Source: Acetobacter sp. (GTDB lineage Bacteria; Pseudomonadota; Alphaproteobacteria; RF32; CAG-239). Taken from it: 11,742 bases of DNA. The stretch spans positions 1 to 11,742 of the forward strand of contig JAMPED010000042.1 in the NCBI GenBank assembly GCA_023665325.1. The letters run 5' to 3'. The notes beneath the pieces are model-generated. The model had not been told where the DNA came from and ran no database searches. It was given only the letters and a program-made list of their open reading frames with translations. A program made the translations under genes and the position numbers. Within the stretch, counting starts at the first letter, position 1. Every line of letters starts with the position of its first letter. Of the stretch, positions 5,467 to 11,742 are shown piece by piece.

Positions 5467-5739
5467 ATGCGCATAGAATACATTTACCCAGATCCGGATG
5501 ATAAGAAAGATTTTAATCAACAACTAAAAGAAATACAAAAAGAAAGTACTATCGGTTGTTTGATTGCCGGTTTGGTTTTATTAAGCGGGTTGTTTATCTT
5601 ATTGGCATTGTTGCCTATTATTTTAACCATTCTTGGGTGGTCGATTTTGGTTTTAAGTGTGTATATTGGGTACAAGGTATATTTGGAAGAATTTGTGCTT
5701 AATCTTATTCAAAAGCTTAAATCTCGGCGGCGGGAATAG
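5467..5739 (+). CDS. Small membrane protein with two predicted helices
   Basis: The 90-residue protein is of unknown family. Residues 1-28 are charged and soluble (PDPDDKKDFNQQLKE). Residues 29-69 are almost entirely hydrophobic, with a Pro at 50 and a Gly at 57, consistent with two transmembrane helices and a tight turn. The C-terminus (82-90) is basic, so both ends probably face the cytoplasm. AAGGAG (5454-5459) lies 7 nt before the ATG, a strong ribosome site. A consensus TTGACA at 5417-5422 precedes it, but no -10 sits at good spacing, so co-transcription with the lipoprotein gene is likely. Confidence 0.8.
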   Translation: MRIEYIYPDPDDKKDFNQQLKEIQKESTIGCLIAGLVLLSGLFILLALLPIILTILGWSILVLSVYIGYKVYLEEFVLNLIQKLKSRRRE

Positions 5740-5773
5740 GGATGTTTACAAAGTGTTCTTTTAAGTGAGGTAT

Positions 5774-5811
5774 AAAAAAAAGTTCGTATCCGAGGGGATG
5801 CGAACTTTTTG
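5774..5811. terminator. Bidirectional intrinsic terminator
   Basis: A 10-bp stem (5782-5791 with 5796-5805, one G-T pair) has a GAGG loop, eight A on the left and five T on the right. It works in both directions and separates the plus-strand membrane gene from the convergent minus-strand gene that ends at 5819. Confidence 0.85.
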
Positions 5812-5818
5812 GTTAAAA

Positions 5819-6853
5819 TTAGTCGGGCATTGGAAGCGTTAAAACTTCGCCATATTGATTAAACAAGTGATAGGCTTGTTCGTTTTCAAATAAGGAGAAA
5901 TTTTCATCTATGCCAACGATGCCATAGCCGCTGCCGAGGTCTTCGCTTTTGTCATTATAAAGTGTGTCTTCACCTTCATAACTTAAAAGGTAATAATTGC
6001 CGGCGATTTCGTAGCTCCAGACTTCGTCAGAATGAAGCAGACCGTTAGGGCGATAGAGCGCGCTTATCCGTTGATTATGAAACTGGATAAAACGTCCGTC
6101 AGGTAAGAAAACCGCATCAACTGTGCCTGTGCTTAGACGGTGTCCATCTGGAGCATAGAGCTTGTTTGTGGTGCCGAAACAATCTTCTTCAAATGACAAA
6201 ACAAATTTGCCATTGAGGAATGGTTGATAAGCAGAGATTTTAGAAACGATGAGTTCGTCATTCTCTATATCATACAGGCGGTACTGCTCTGGAGAGCTGT
6301 TAATCAACAGTAAACCATTGCCGAGAATAGCTTCTACTGAGTGCGCATTGCGTACAAATGTACCATCGGGCAGGAATAATTGCCAGTCGGCATATTTGTA
6401 ATACGTCGCGTTGGTGCGTAGGGCATAGCCGTTAGGGAAAACTGCACATTGAGTGAAATTTTCAGCAGCAAGAGTATGGTCTGCTCGATAGAGTTGCCGG
6501 CGGTCATCTTTGGTTACACAATACCAGTTGTTGGCATAAATCGTGCAATCAGAGAGGTCTTGCAAGCGCAGTGCTTCTCCGGGAGTGTATAAATCCCAAA
6601 CAGGGCGATTGCGCACAAAAGAATGTGATAACGGGCTGTTTTTTCTGGGGCAATGATGGAGAAAACAGCTGCCGTCGTCAAGTACACGGGCGGCGTTTGC
6701 CTCAATATTGCTTTGCAGAAATGTGCCATTAGCGGTGAAAAGGTGGTGTTTGTCATTGGTTGTTTTGACTGTAAAACATCCGTTGGCAGTGCCACAAATC
6801 TCTTTGACCATCGCGTTTGCTAAAAACGGCGGGTTTGATACAAATTTTAACAT
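5819..6853 (-). CDS. Protein with nine LY/LF-x-P-D/N-G repeats, unknown function
   Basis: I do not recognise the family. The 344-residue protein has a recurring short motif, L[YF]xxxG-like, at 38, 88, 121, 159, 193, 232, 266, 298 and 330; the best copies are LFTANG, LFLPDG, LYAPDG and LYRPNG. Most spacings are 32-39 residues, with one of 50. Between motifs run hydrophobic strand-like segments with aromatic residues. Regular short repeats of this size suggest a beta-propeller or WG-repeat-like fold, possibly for binding. There is no signal peptide, membrane segment or enzyme motif. The ATG at 6853 has no clear Shine-Dalgarno sequence, despite a perfect promoter upstream; ATG 6811 would shorten it by 14 residues. 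Confidence 0.8.
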   Translation of the reverse strand: MLKFVSNPPFLANAMVKEICGTANGCFTVKTTNDKHHLFTANGTFLQSNIEANAARVLDDGSCFLHHCPRKNSPLSHSFVRNRPVWDLYTPGEALRLQDLSDCTIYANNWYCVTKDDRRQLYRADHTLAAENFTQCAVFPNGYALRTNATYYKYADWQLFLPDGTFVRNAHSVEAILGNGLLLINSSPEQYRLYDIENDELIVSKISAYQPFLNGKFVLSFEEDCFGTTNKLYAPDGHRLSTGTVDAVFLPDGRFIQFHNQRISALYRPNGLLHSDEVWSYEIAGNYYLLSYEGEDTLYNDKSEDLGSGYGIVGIDENFSLFENEQAYHLFNQYGEVLTLPMPD

Positions 6854-6899
6854 AGGGATAAAAATTTTGAGTGATAGAATAATTTGATATTAAAGAAAG

Positions 6900-6928
6900 A
6901 TTATATGTGATGTATGGGGTTTTGTCAA
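6900..6928 (-). promoter_or_regulatory. Perfect consensus sigma70 promoter
   Basis: On the minus strand TTGACA (complement of 6923-6928) and TATAAT (complement of 6900-6905) are separated by exactly 17 bp. Transcription would start near 6893, about 40 nt before the ATG of the nine-repeat protein. It is the best promoter match in the window. Confidence 0.8.
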
Positions 6929-7010
6929 GAATATTTTGTATGACGAAAATGTATTCTCTCGGGATGTGAGGGAGGGAAGTTGTTAGGGTATTTGCTCTAT
7001 GAAAGAATGG

Positions 7011-7607
7011 TTAATGTTGTGGACGAAGGCGAACGACGATGCCACCGTATTTTTTCATAAAATTATATTGAGCTTCAGGAAGTTCGGTGGTTAAAATTTT
7101 ATGACGTTCTTGTTTTAAGAGTTCTACTTGAGGGAGCATATTATAGGGTAGGTGTCCTTCTTTAATTTCTTCACTTAAGAATTCGATTGTCCCCTCTAGT
7201 CTGGCAACACGGTCATAGATGTCGTACATATTAAACAGTTTTATGACGCGTAGATGGAAGGCTTGGGGTGCCCAATTCATCTGCTTAAGTCGGTGTTCTA
7301 ATAGTCTGGAGCAAGATGCGGGAAATGGTCGATTAACAAACTCTATTAAATCACGTCCTTCTTCGGGGAGATGTCTGATTTCTTGTATGGTGAGGAGCAT
7401 ATGCATAAATTCGGTTTCATCAAACTCTTCGGAAAGGCGGGAAATGATAAATTGTGGTGTACTATTTTCTGAAATGCGTTTTTGGATGATGGCGTTACTG
7501 ATAACTAAATAAAGCAGCAGGCTGAGGCCAGCGGCGATGAGTAGCGGTTTTGACATTTTACGTTTGAAGACACGTCTAAATTTTTTCCATTTGCTGATTT
7601 TACGCAT
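7011..7607 (-). CDS. Single-pass membrane protein with helical C-terminal domain
   Basis: From ATG 7607 the protein has 198 residues and no recognised family. Residues 1-20 are strongly basic, followed by one hydrophobic helix (about 21-40); the positive-inside rule predicts a cytoplasmic N-terminus and a periplasmic remainder. Residues 45-180 are charged and mostly helical, with heptad-like stretches around 133-150 and 160-175. The frame is open to 7718, but AAAGGA lies 8 nt before 7607 and the promoter at 7632-7660 lies inside the extension, so the shorter start is preferred. No terminator is seen before the next gene's promoter, 157 bp being left between the two genes. Confidence 0.8.
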   Translation of the reverse strand: MRKISKWKKFRRVFKRKMSKPLLIAAGLSLLLYLVISNAIIQKRISENSTPQFIISRLSEEFDETEFMHMLLTIQEIRHLPEEGRDLIEFVNRPFPASCSRLLEHRLKQMNWAPQAFHLRVIKLFNMYDIYDRVARLEGTIEFLSEEIKEGHLPYNMLPQVELLKQERHKILTTELPEAQYNFMKKYGGIVVRLRPQH

Positions 7608-7631
7608 TTTTTGGTCCTTTCGTTTCTGAGG

Positions 7632-7660
7632 AGTATAGGTGAATTTTGTTTTTTTGTCAA
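7632..7660 (-). promoter_or_regulatory. Promoter of the single-pass membrane protein gene
   Basis: On the minus strand there is a perfect TTGACA (complement of 7655-7660), a 17-bp spacer and TATACT (complement of 7632-7637). The predicted start near 7625 leaves a leader of about 18 nt carrying the AAAGGA ribosome site. Confidence 0.75.
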
Positions 7661-7703
7661 TATTTTTTTGTGTGGCTGGAGGGTTATATATCGAAAAAAT
7701 AGC

Positions 7704-7731
7704 TTGCAAATTTGGCAAAATATGGTATCAA
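7704..7731 (+). promoter_or_regulatory. Possible nifJ promoter
   Basis: TTGCAA (7704-7709), a 16-bp spacer and TATCAA (7726-7731) are the best pair upstream of nifJ, giving a leader of roughly 95 nt. TTGGCA (7712-7717) with TCTGAT (7735-7740) at 17 bp is an alternative. Neither is strong, so an activator may be needed. Confidence 0.35.
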
Positions 7732-7753
7732 TCTTCTGATTTAAAATAAGAAT

Positions 7754-7805
7754 CGGGCGGGAAACGCTGACTCTTTTTAAGAGGGGCGGAAACCTGCTTT
7801 TTGTA
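7754..7805 (+). promoter_or_regulatory. Possible structured leader of nifJ
   Basis: Two similar words, GGGCGGGAAACG (7755-7766) and GGGCGGAAACC (7784-7794), flank a 5-bp hairpin, CTCTT and AAGAG (7771-7783). The second word can fold with CTGC into a short stem followed by five T (7798-7802), as in a weak attenuator. It matches no riboswitch class that I can name. The region could equally be a paired protein-binding site. Confidence 0.35.
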
Positions 7806-7833
7806 ACTTAATATTTTTTAAGGATATTTATAA

Positions 7834-10800
7834 ATGTCAGATGTTAAAATGAAAATGATGGATGGTAATGAAGCGGCCGCTTCTGTTGCCCATCGTATGA
7901 ACGAAGTCTGCGTTATTTACCCGATTACGCCATCTTCTCCGATGGGTGAATGGGCTGATGCGTGGTCTGCTGCAAAGCAGAAAAACCTTTGGGGTGTTAC
8001 ACCGTTCGTTCAAGAAATGCAGTCTGAAGCTGGTGCGGCTGGTGCGTGCCACGGGTCTTTACAGGCAGGTGCTTTGACGACGACCTTTACGGCTTCACAA
8101 GGATTGCTCTTGATGATTCCGAATATGTATAAAATTGCTGGTGAGCTTTCTCCGTTTGTTATGCACGTGGCTGCTCGTTCACTTGCTTATCACGCTTTGT
8201 CTATTTATGGCGACCACTCAGACGTTATGGGTTGCCGTCAGACAGGTTTTGCTATGCTCTGCTCTAACTCTGTGCAGGAAGCTGGTGATATGGCTGCGAT
8301 TGCTCAGACATCAACTTTGCGCTCTCGCGTGCCGTTTATGCACTTCTTTGATGGGTTCCGTACATCTCACGAAATTAAGAAAATCAAGTTAATCTCTGAC
8401 GATGATTTGCGAGCTATGCTGGAAGGCGTTGACTATAAATTTAATGCAAAACACGCTTTGCGTCCGGAAAATCCGGTTATTCGTGGTACGGCGCAGAACC
8501 CTGATGTGTTCTTCCAAGGGCGTGAAGCTCAGAATAAATATTACGACGCTGTTGAAGGCATTGTTCAGGAAGAAATGGACAAGTTTGCTAAAATTACTGG
8601 TCGTCAATATCACGTGGTTGACTATGTTGGTGCAGCAGATGCTGAAAACGTTATCGTTGTTATGGGCAGTGGTGCTGAAACAGTTGAAGAAGCAATTGAG
8701 TACTTGAACGCTAATGGTGCTAAACTTGGCGTATTGAAAGTTCACTTGTATCGTCCGTTCCCAGCTAAAGCTTTGATTAAAGCTCTTCCAACAACAGCTA
8801 AGGTTGTTTCTGTTTTGGATAGAACAAAAGAATCTGGCTCACTTGGTGAACCTTTGTACTTAGACGTTGTAACTGCATTATCTCAGGCATTTGCTAACGG
8901 TGAAATCGCAAGCTTGCCAAAAATTGTTGGCGGTCGTTATGGCTTGTCTTCTAAAGAATTTACACCGGCGATGGCTAAGGCTGTGTTTGACAATGCGGTA
9001 TCAGCTAACCCAATTAACGGTTTCTCAGTTGGTATTACCGATGACGTTACAAACAAATCTTTAACATATGATGCATCATTTGATGTTGAACCAGATGATG
9101 TTGTTCGTGCGGTATTCTTTGGTTTGGGTGCTGATGGTACAGTTGGTGCGAACAAGAACTCAATTAAGATTATTGCTGAAGATGCTGGTAAATATGGTCA
9201 AGGGTATTTCGTTTACGACTCTCGTAAATCTGGCTCTATGACGACTTCTCACTTGCGTTTTTCTGACAACCCAATTCGCTCTGCTTACCTGATTAACCAA
9301 GCAGATTTTGTGGCTTGTCACCAATTCCAATTTATGAACAAAGTGGATATTTTGCACATTGCAAAACCTGGGTCAACATTCTTGTTGAATGCTCCTTATC
9401 CACACGAGGAAGTTTGGAACCATTTGCCAAAAGAAGTTCAAGAACAGATTATTTCTAAAAAATTGAAGTTCTACACAATTAACGCTGTGGAAGTTGCTCG
9501 TGCAACCGGTATGGGCGCACGCATTAACACTATTATGCAGGCTTGCTTCTTTGCAATTTCTAACATCTTGCCAAAAGATGAGGCTATTGCTCAGATTAAG
9601 GCTGCAATTAAGAAGACTTACTCTAAGAAGGGTGATGCGATTGTTCAAAAGAACTATGCTGCTGTTGATGCTTCTTTAGAGCATATGTTTGAAGTTAACT
9701 ATCCTGATCACGTTACTTCTACATTTAGTCGTTTGGCTCCAGTTCCAGCTGATGCTCCGGCATTTGTTCAGGGCTTGACTGCGAAATTGATTGCTGACAA
9801 GGGCGACAGTGTTAAGACTTCTGAATTGCAAGAAGTTATTGATGGTACTTGGCCGACAGGTACAACTCAATACGAAAAACGTTGTATTGCAACTGAAATT
9901 CCGGTATGGGATCCTGAAACTTGTATTCAATGCGGTAAATGCTCGATTGTTTGTCCGCACGGTGTTATTCGTATGAAAGTTGCTGATGAGGCTGAACTCG
10001 CTTCTGCTCCGGCTACTTTGAAGAGAGCTGATTATAAAGGTAAGGAATTTGCTGGTAAGAAATTTATGTTGCAGATTTCGGCTGAAGACTGTACTGGTTG
10101 CGGACTTTGCGTTTCTGCTTGTCCGGCTAAGAACAAGGCTAACCCAGAACTTCACGCTATCAATATGGACCACATTGAGAACCATCTGGAAGCTGAAAAA
10201 GCTAACTGGAAGTTCTTTGAAACATTGCCATATGTTAAACGTACGGATGTCGCTAAGAACTTGCCGAAGACAACTCAGATGATTCGTCCGTTGTTTGAAT
10301 TTTCTGGTGCTTGTGCAGGCTGCGGTGAAACACCTTACATCAAGTTGTTGACTCAGCTGTTTGGTGACCGTATGGTTGTGGCTAATGCAACTGGTTGTTC
10401 TTCTATTTACTCTGGTAACTTGCCGACGACTCCTTACTGCAAAGATGAAAAAGGATATGGTCCGGCTTGGGCTAACTCTTTGTTTGAAGATAATGCTGAA
10501 TTTGGCTTGGGTATGCGCGTTTCTGTTGACCAAGGTGAAGAAACAGCTAAGTCTTTGTTAAACGAACTTAAAGATCAGTTGGGCGAGATTGCTGATAAAA
10601 TTTTGGCTAATCCGCAGTCTACTGATGCAGAGATTGACGCTCAGCGTGATAACGTTAAAGAGTTGCGTGCTAAATTGGCTGGTATGTCTGGCGATGTGGC
10701 TGCTCACTTGAATGAAGTGGCTGATTACCTCATCAAGAAATCTGTATGGATTATCGGTGGTGACGGTTGGGCATATGATATTGGCTTTGGTGGTCTTGAC

Positions 10801-11391
10801 CACGCTATTGCTTCTGGCCGCAATGTTAACATTTTGGTTGTTGATACGGGTGTTTACTCTAACACTGGTGGTCAGCAGTCTAAGGCTACACCGATGGGTG
10901 CAAGCGCTAAGTTTGCAACTGCTGGTAAAGAATTGCCGAAGAAAGATTTGGCTATGATTGCGATGTCTTATGGTAATGTTTATGTTGCTCAGGTTGCTAT
11001 GGGTGCGAATGACAACCAAGTGATTAAGGCGATGAACGAGGCTGAGGCTTTTGACGGTCCGTCTTTGATTATTGCTTACTCACACTGTATCAACCAAGGC
11101 TTGAATATGGCTGAAGGTTTGGCTCACCAGAAAGACGCTGTTGAGACTGGTTCTTGGCCGTTGTATCGCTACAATCCAGAAAACATCAAAGAAGGCAAAG
11201 CGCCGTTGATGTTGGATTCTAAAGCGCCATCTAAGCCTTTGGCTGACTATATGGCAAGCGAAACTCGTTTCCAAGTTGTGAACAAGATGAACGCTGAACG
11301 TTATGCTACGCTTTTGAACAAAGCGCAAGAGAATGTTCACGAGAAACGTTCGCTCTTGGAGCATATGGCACAGTTGAAAGTTTCTGAATAA
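7834..11391 (+). CDS. nifJ: Pyruvate:ferredoxin (flavodoxin) oxidoreductase
   Basis: The enzyme converts pyruvate and CoA to acetyl-CoA and CO2, passing electrons to ferredoxin or flavodoxin, a central step of anaerobic metabolism in the cytoplasm. At 1185 residues it is a full-length single-chain PFOR, without the long C-terminal extension of the Desulfovibrio africanus enzyme. Domain order is standard: pyruvate-binding N-terminal domain with YPITPSS (29-36), domain II (about 260-390), the gamma-type domain (about 415-620), and the EKR linker (681-683). The ferredoxin domain binds two 4Fe-4S clusters, with Cys697, 700, 703, 707 and Cys753, 756, 759, 763. The thiamine-pyrophosphate domain has GDGWAYDIG (976-984) and VYSNTGGQ (1007-1014). 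The proximal cluster ligands Cys827, 830, 855 and 1085 are all present. AAGGA lies 9 nt before ATG 7834. The frame is intact and appears functional; whether it uses ferredoxin or flavodoxin cannot be told. Confidence 0.98.
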   Translation: MSDVKMKMMDGNEAAASVAHRMNEVCVIYPITPSSPMGEWADAWSAAKQKNLWGVTPFVQEMQSEAGAAGACHGSLQAGALTTTFTASQGLLLMIPNMYKIAGELSPFVMHVAARSLAYHALSIYGDHSDVMGCRQTGFAMLCSNSVQEAGDMAAIAQTSTLRSRVPFMHFFDGFRTSHEIKKIKLISDDDLRAMLEGVDYKFNAKHALRPENPVIRGTAQNPDVFFQGREAQNKYYDAVEGIVQEEMDKFAKITGRQYHVVDYVGAADAENVIVVMGSGAETVEEAIEYLNANGAKLGVLKVHLYRPFPAKALIKALPTTAKVVSVLDRTKESGSLGEPLYLDVVTALSQAFANGEIASLPKIVGGRYGLSSKEFTPAMAKAVFDNAVSANPINGFSVGITDDVTNKSLTYDASFDVEPDDVVRAVFFGLGADGTVGANKNSIKIIAEDAGKYGQGYFVYDSRKSGSMTTSHLRFSDNPIRSAYLINQADFVACHQFQFMNKVDILHIAKPGSTFLLNAPYPHEEVWNHLPKEVQEQIISKKLKFYTINAVEVARATGMGARINTIMQACFFAISNILPKDEAIAQIKAAIKKTYSKKGDAIVQKNYAAVDASLEHMFEVNYPDHVTSTFSRLAPVPADAPAFVQGLTAKLIADKGDSVKTSELQEVIDGTWPTGTTQYEKRCIATEIPVWDPETCIQCGKCSIVCPHGVIRMKVADEAELASAPATLKRADYKGKEFAGKKFMLQISAEDCTGCGLCVSACPAKNKANPELHAINMDHIENHLEAEKANWKFFETLPYVKRTDVAKNLPKTTQMIRPLFEFSGACAGCGETPYIKLLTQLFGDRMVVANATGCSSIYSGNLPTTPYCKDEKGYGPAWANSLFEDNAEFGLGMRVSVDQGEETAKSLLNELKDQLGEIADKILANPQSTDAEIDAQRDNVKELRAKLAGMSGDVAAHLNEVADYLIKKSVWIIGGDGWAYDIGFGGLDHAIASGRNVNILVVDTGVYSNTGGQQSKATPMGASAKFATAGKELPKKDLAMIAMSYGNVYVAQVAMGANDNQVIKAMNEAEAFDGPSLIIAYSHCINQGLNMAEGLAHQKDAVETGSWPLYRYNPENIKEGKAPLMLDSKAPSKPLADYMASETRFQVVNKMNAERYATLLNKAQENVHEKRSLLEHMAQLKVSE

Positions 11392-11412
11392 TTTTAGAGA
11401 TTTTCTATAGTA

Positions 11413-11449
11413 AGAGGGCGTCGTTCTGCAAGGGATGGCGCCTTTTTTG
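11413..11449 (+). terminator. Intrinsic terminator of nifJ
   Basis: GGCGTCGTT (11417-11425) pairs with GATGGCGCC (11434-11442), including G-T pairs, and is followed by six T (11443-11448). Upstream A and G bases can extend the stem into the T run. It starts 22 bp after the nifJ stop. Confidence 0.8.
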
Positions 11450-11465
11450 TGCCAGCGGTGGCAGC

Positions 11466-11615
11466 GCCACCTGCAACGATTTGGGCTGCGGTATGGAGGA
11501 GAGTGTGATTTTTAACGAGCAGGCTATCTTTGGGGGGCTCGCTTTTTTGTACGTCATTGCGAGGAGTGCGGTGGTGCGCAGCCAACGTGCGACGTGGCAA
11601 TCCAGCGGGTGAGGG
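11466..11615. repeat. Composite repeat, second copy (left half only)
   Basis: It has the same module order as 4326-4449: the GTGGCAGCGCCAC palindrome, a GGCTGCGG block, the 33-bp block (11499-11531, identical to 4365-4397), CGTCATTGCGAGGAGTG (11552-11568), and the 26-bp GTGGCAATCCAG block (11590-11615, identical to 4424-4449). Compared with copy 1, it has extra bases before (11532-11551) and within (11569-11589) the left arm. It lacks the right arm and continues straight into hairpin H4. No gene lies in 11392-11742. Confidence 0.85.
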
Positions 11616-11634
11616 TTTGTGTTTGGGGCGAGGA

Positions 11635-11681
11635 GATCCCTTGACTCAGGGTGCCGGAACAGGGCACCCTGAGAGGGATGA
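11635..11681. repeat. Hairpin repeat H4
   Basis: The outer stem ATCCCT (11636-11641) pairs with AGGGAT (11674-11679). After the TGA bulge, an 11-bp inner stem, CTCAGGGTGCC (11645-11655) with GGCACCCTGAG (11663-11673), closes a 7-nt loop. This is the longest of the four hairpins. Confidence 0.85.
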
Positions 11682-11700
11682 CAGTGGAGGAGAGTATGGA

Positions 11701-11742
11701 TTTGTTTCTTTTAATATGTCATCGCTCTGAACGAAGTGAAGT
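11701..11742. repeat. Dispersed repeat module A, copy 3 (cut by window edge)
   Basis: It matches 165 onward through TCATCGCTCTGA, then diverges (ACGAAGTGAAGT instead of GCGTAGCGAAGT), with a changed but similar hairpin half. The order H-hairpin, GAGAGTATG, module A is the same as at 77-228. Confidence 0.75.

Noticed and set aside
6514..6795. Minus-strand frame of 93 codons in another frame of the nine-repeat gene
   Set aside because: It is fully inside the 344-residue gene, which has internal repeats and a consensus promoter.
9676..10533. Long minus-strand frame of 285 codons opposite nifJ
   Set aside because: It is antisense to the invariant Fe-S and EKR region of NifJ; it has a Ser/Arg/Asn-rich composition and no homology that I recognise.
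11530..11730. Plus-strand frame of 66 codons after nifJ
   Set aside because: It lies entirely within the composite repeat and hairpin H4; the frame is a by-product of GC-rich palindromes.

Overview
The window suggests a moderately AT-rich, Gram-negative bacterium. It encodes the outer-membrane lipid A acyltransferase PagP and a small lipoprotein, so it has an LPS-bearing outer membrane. It also carries a full-length pyruvate:ferredoxin/flavodoxin oxidoreductase (NifJ), which points to anaerobic or fermentative pyruvate metabolism. Several genes are preceded by clear sigma70-type promoters, one of them a perfect TTGACA-17-TATAAT. The intergenic DNA is full of modular palindromic repeats. An anaerobic, probably host-associated alphaproteobacterium would fit, but this assignment is inference only; nothing here fixes the taxon.

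Layout. Positions 1-300 hold dispersed palindromic repeats and the terminator of the first gene. A COG2945-type alpha/beta hydrolase with a basic-then-acidic tail (318-1139, minus) is divergent from cysE (1239-1892, plus). A convergent minus-strand gene (1944-3188) encodes a protein with five 41-46-residue solenoid-like repeats. Next comes tRNA-Arg(ACG) (3543-3619, minus), whose last 19 nt and terminator are duplicated 174 bp away inside a 104-bp direct repeat. A type I RNase H-like protein (3733-4191, minus) is bordered upstream by a MITE-like palindromic element and two hairpin repeats. pagP (4613-5158, minus) is divergent from a 40-residue lipoprotein (5280-5402) and a small two-helix membrane protein (5467-5739). 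A bidirectional terminator separates these from a nine-repeat protein of unknown function (5819-6853, minus) and a single-pass membrane protein (7011-7607, minus). nifJ (7834-11391, plus) fills most of the right side, with a possibly structured leader and a strong terminator. The window ends (11457-11742) in a second copy of the composite repeat, so both edges carry the same repeat family.

How the genes relate. cysE (cysteine synthesis) and nifJ (acetyl-CoA and reduced ferredoxin from pyruvate) are core metabolism; cysteine is also the sulfur source for the three NifJ Fe-S clusters, but nothing links the two genes directly. pagP, the lipoprotein and the two small membrane proteins concern the envelope. 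The two repeat-rich proteins are unassigned. Most genes seem to be single transcription units with their own promoters; the lipoprotein and 90-residue membrane protein are the best operon candidate.

Most notable observation: four hairpin elements share an identical outer stem (ATCCCT and AGGGAT) and an identical TGA bulge. Their inner stems differ completely in sequence and length (6-11 bp) yet are each perfectly self-complementary, which suggests that pairing itself is maintained or generated.
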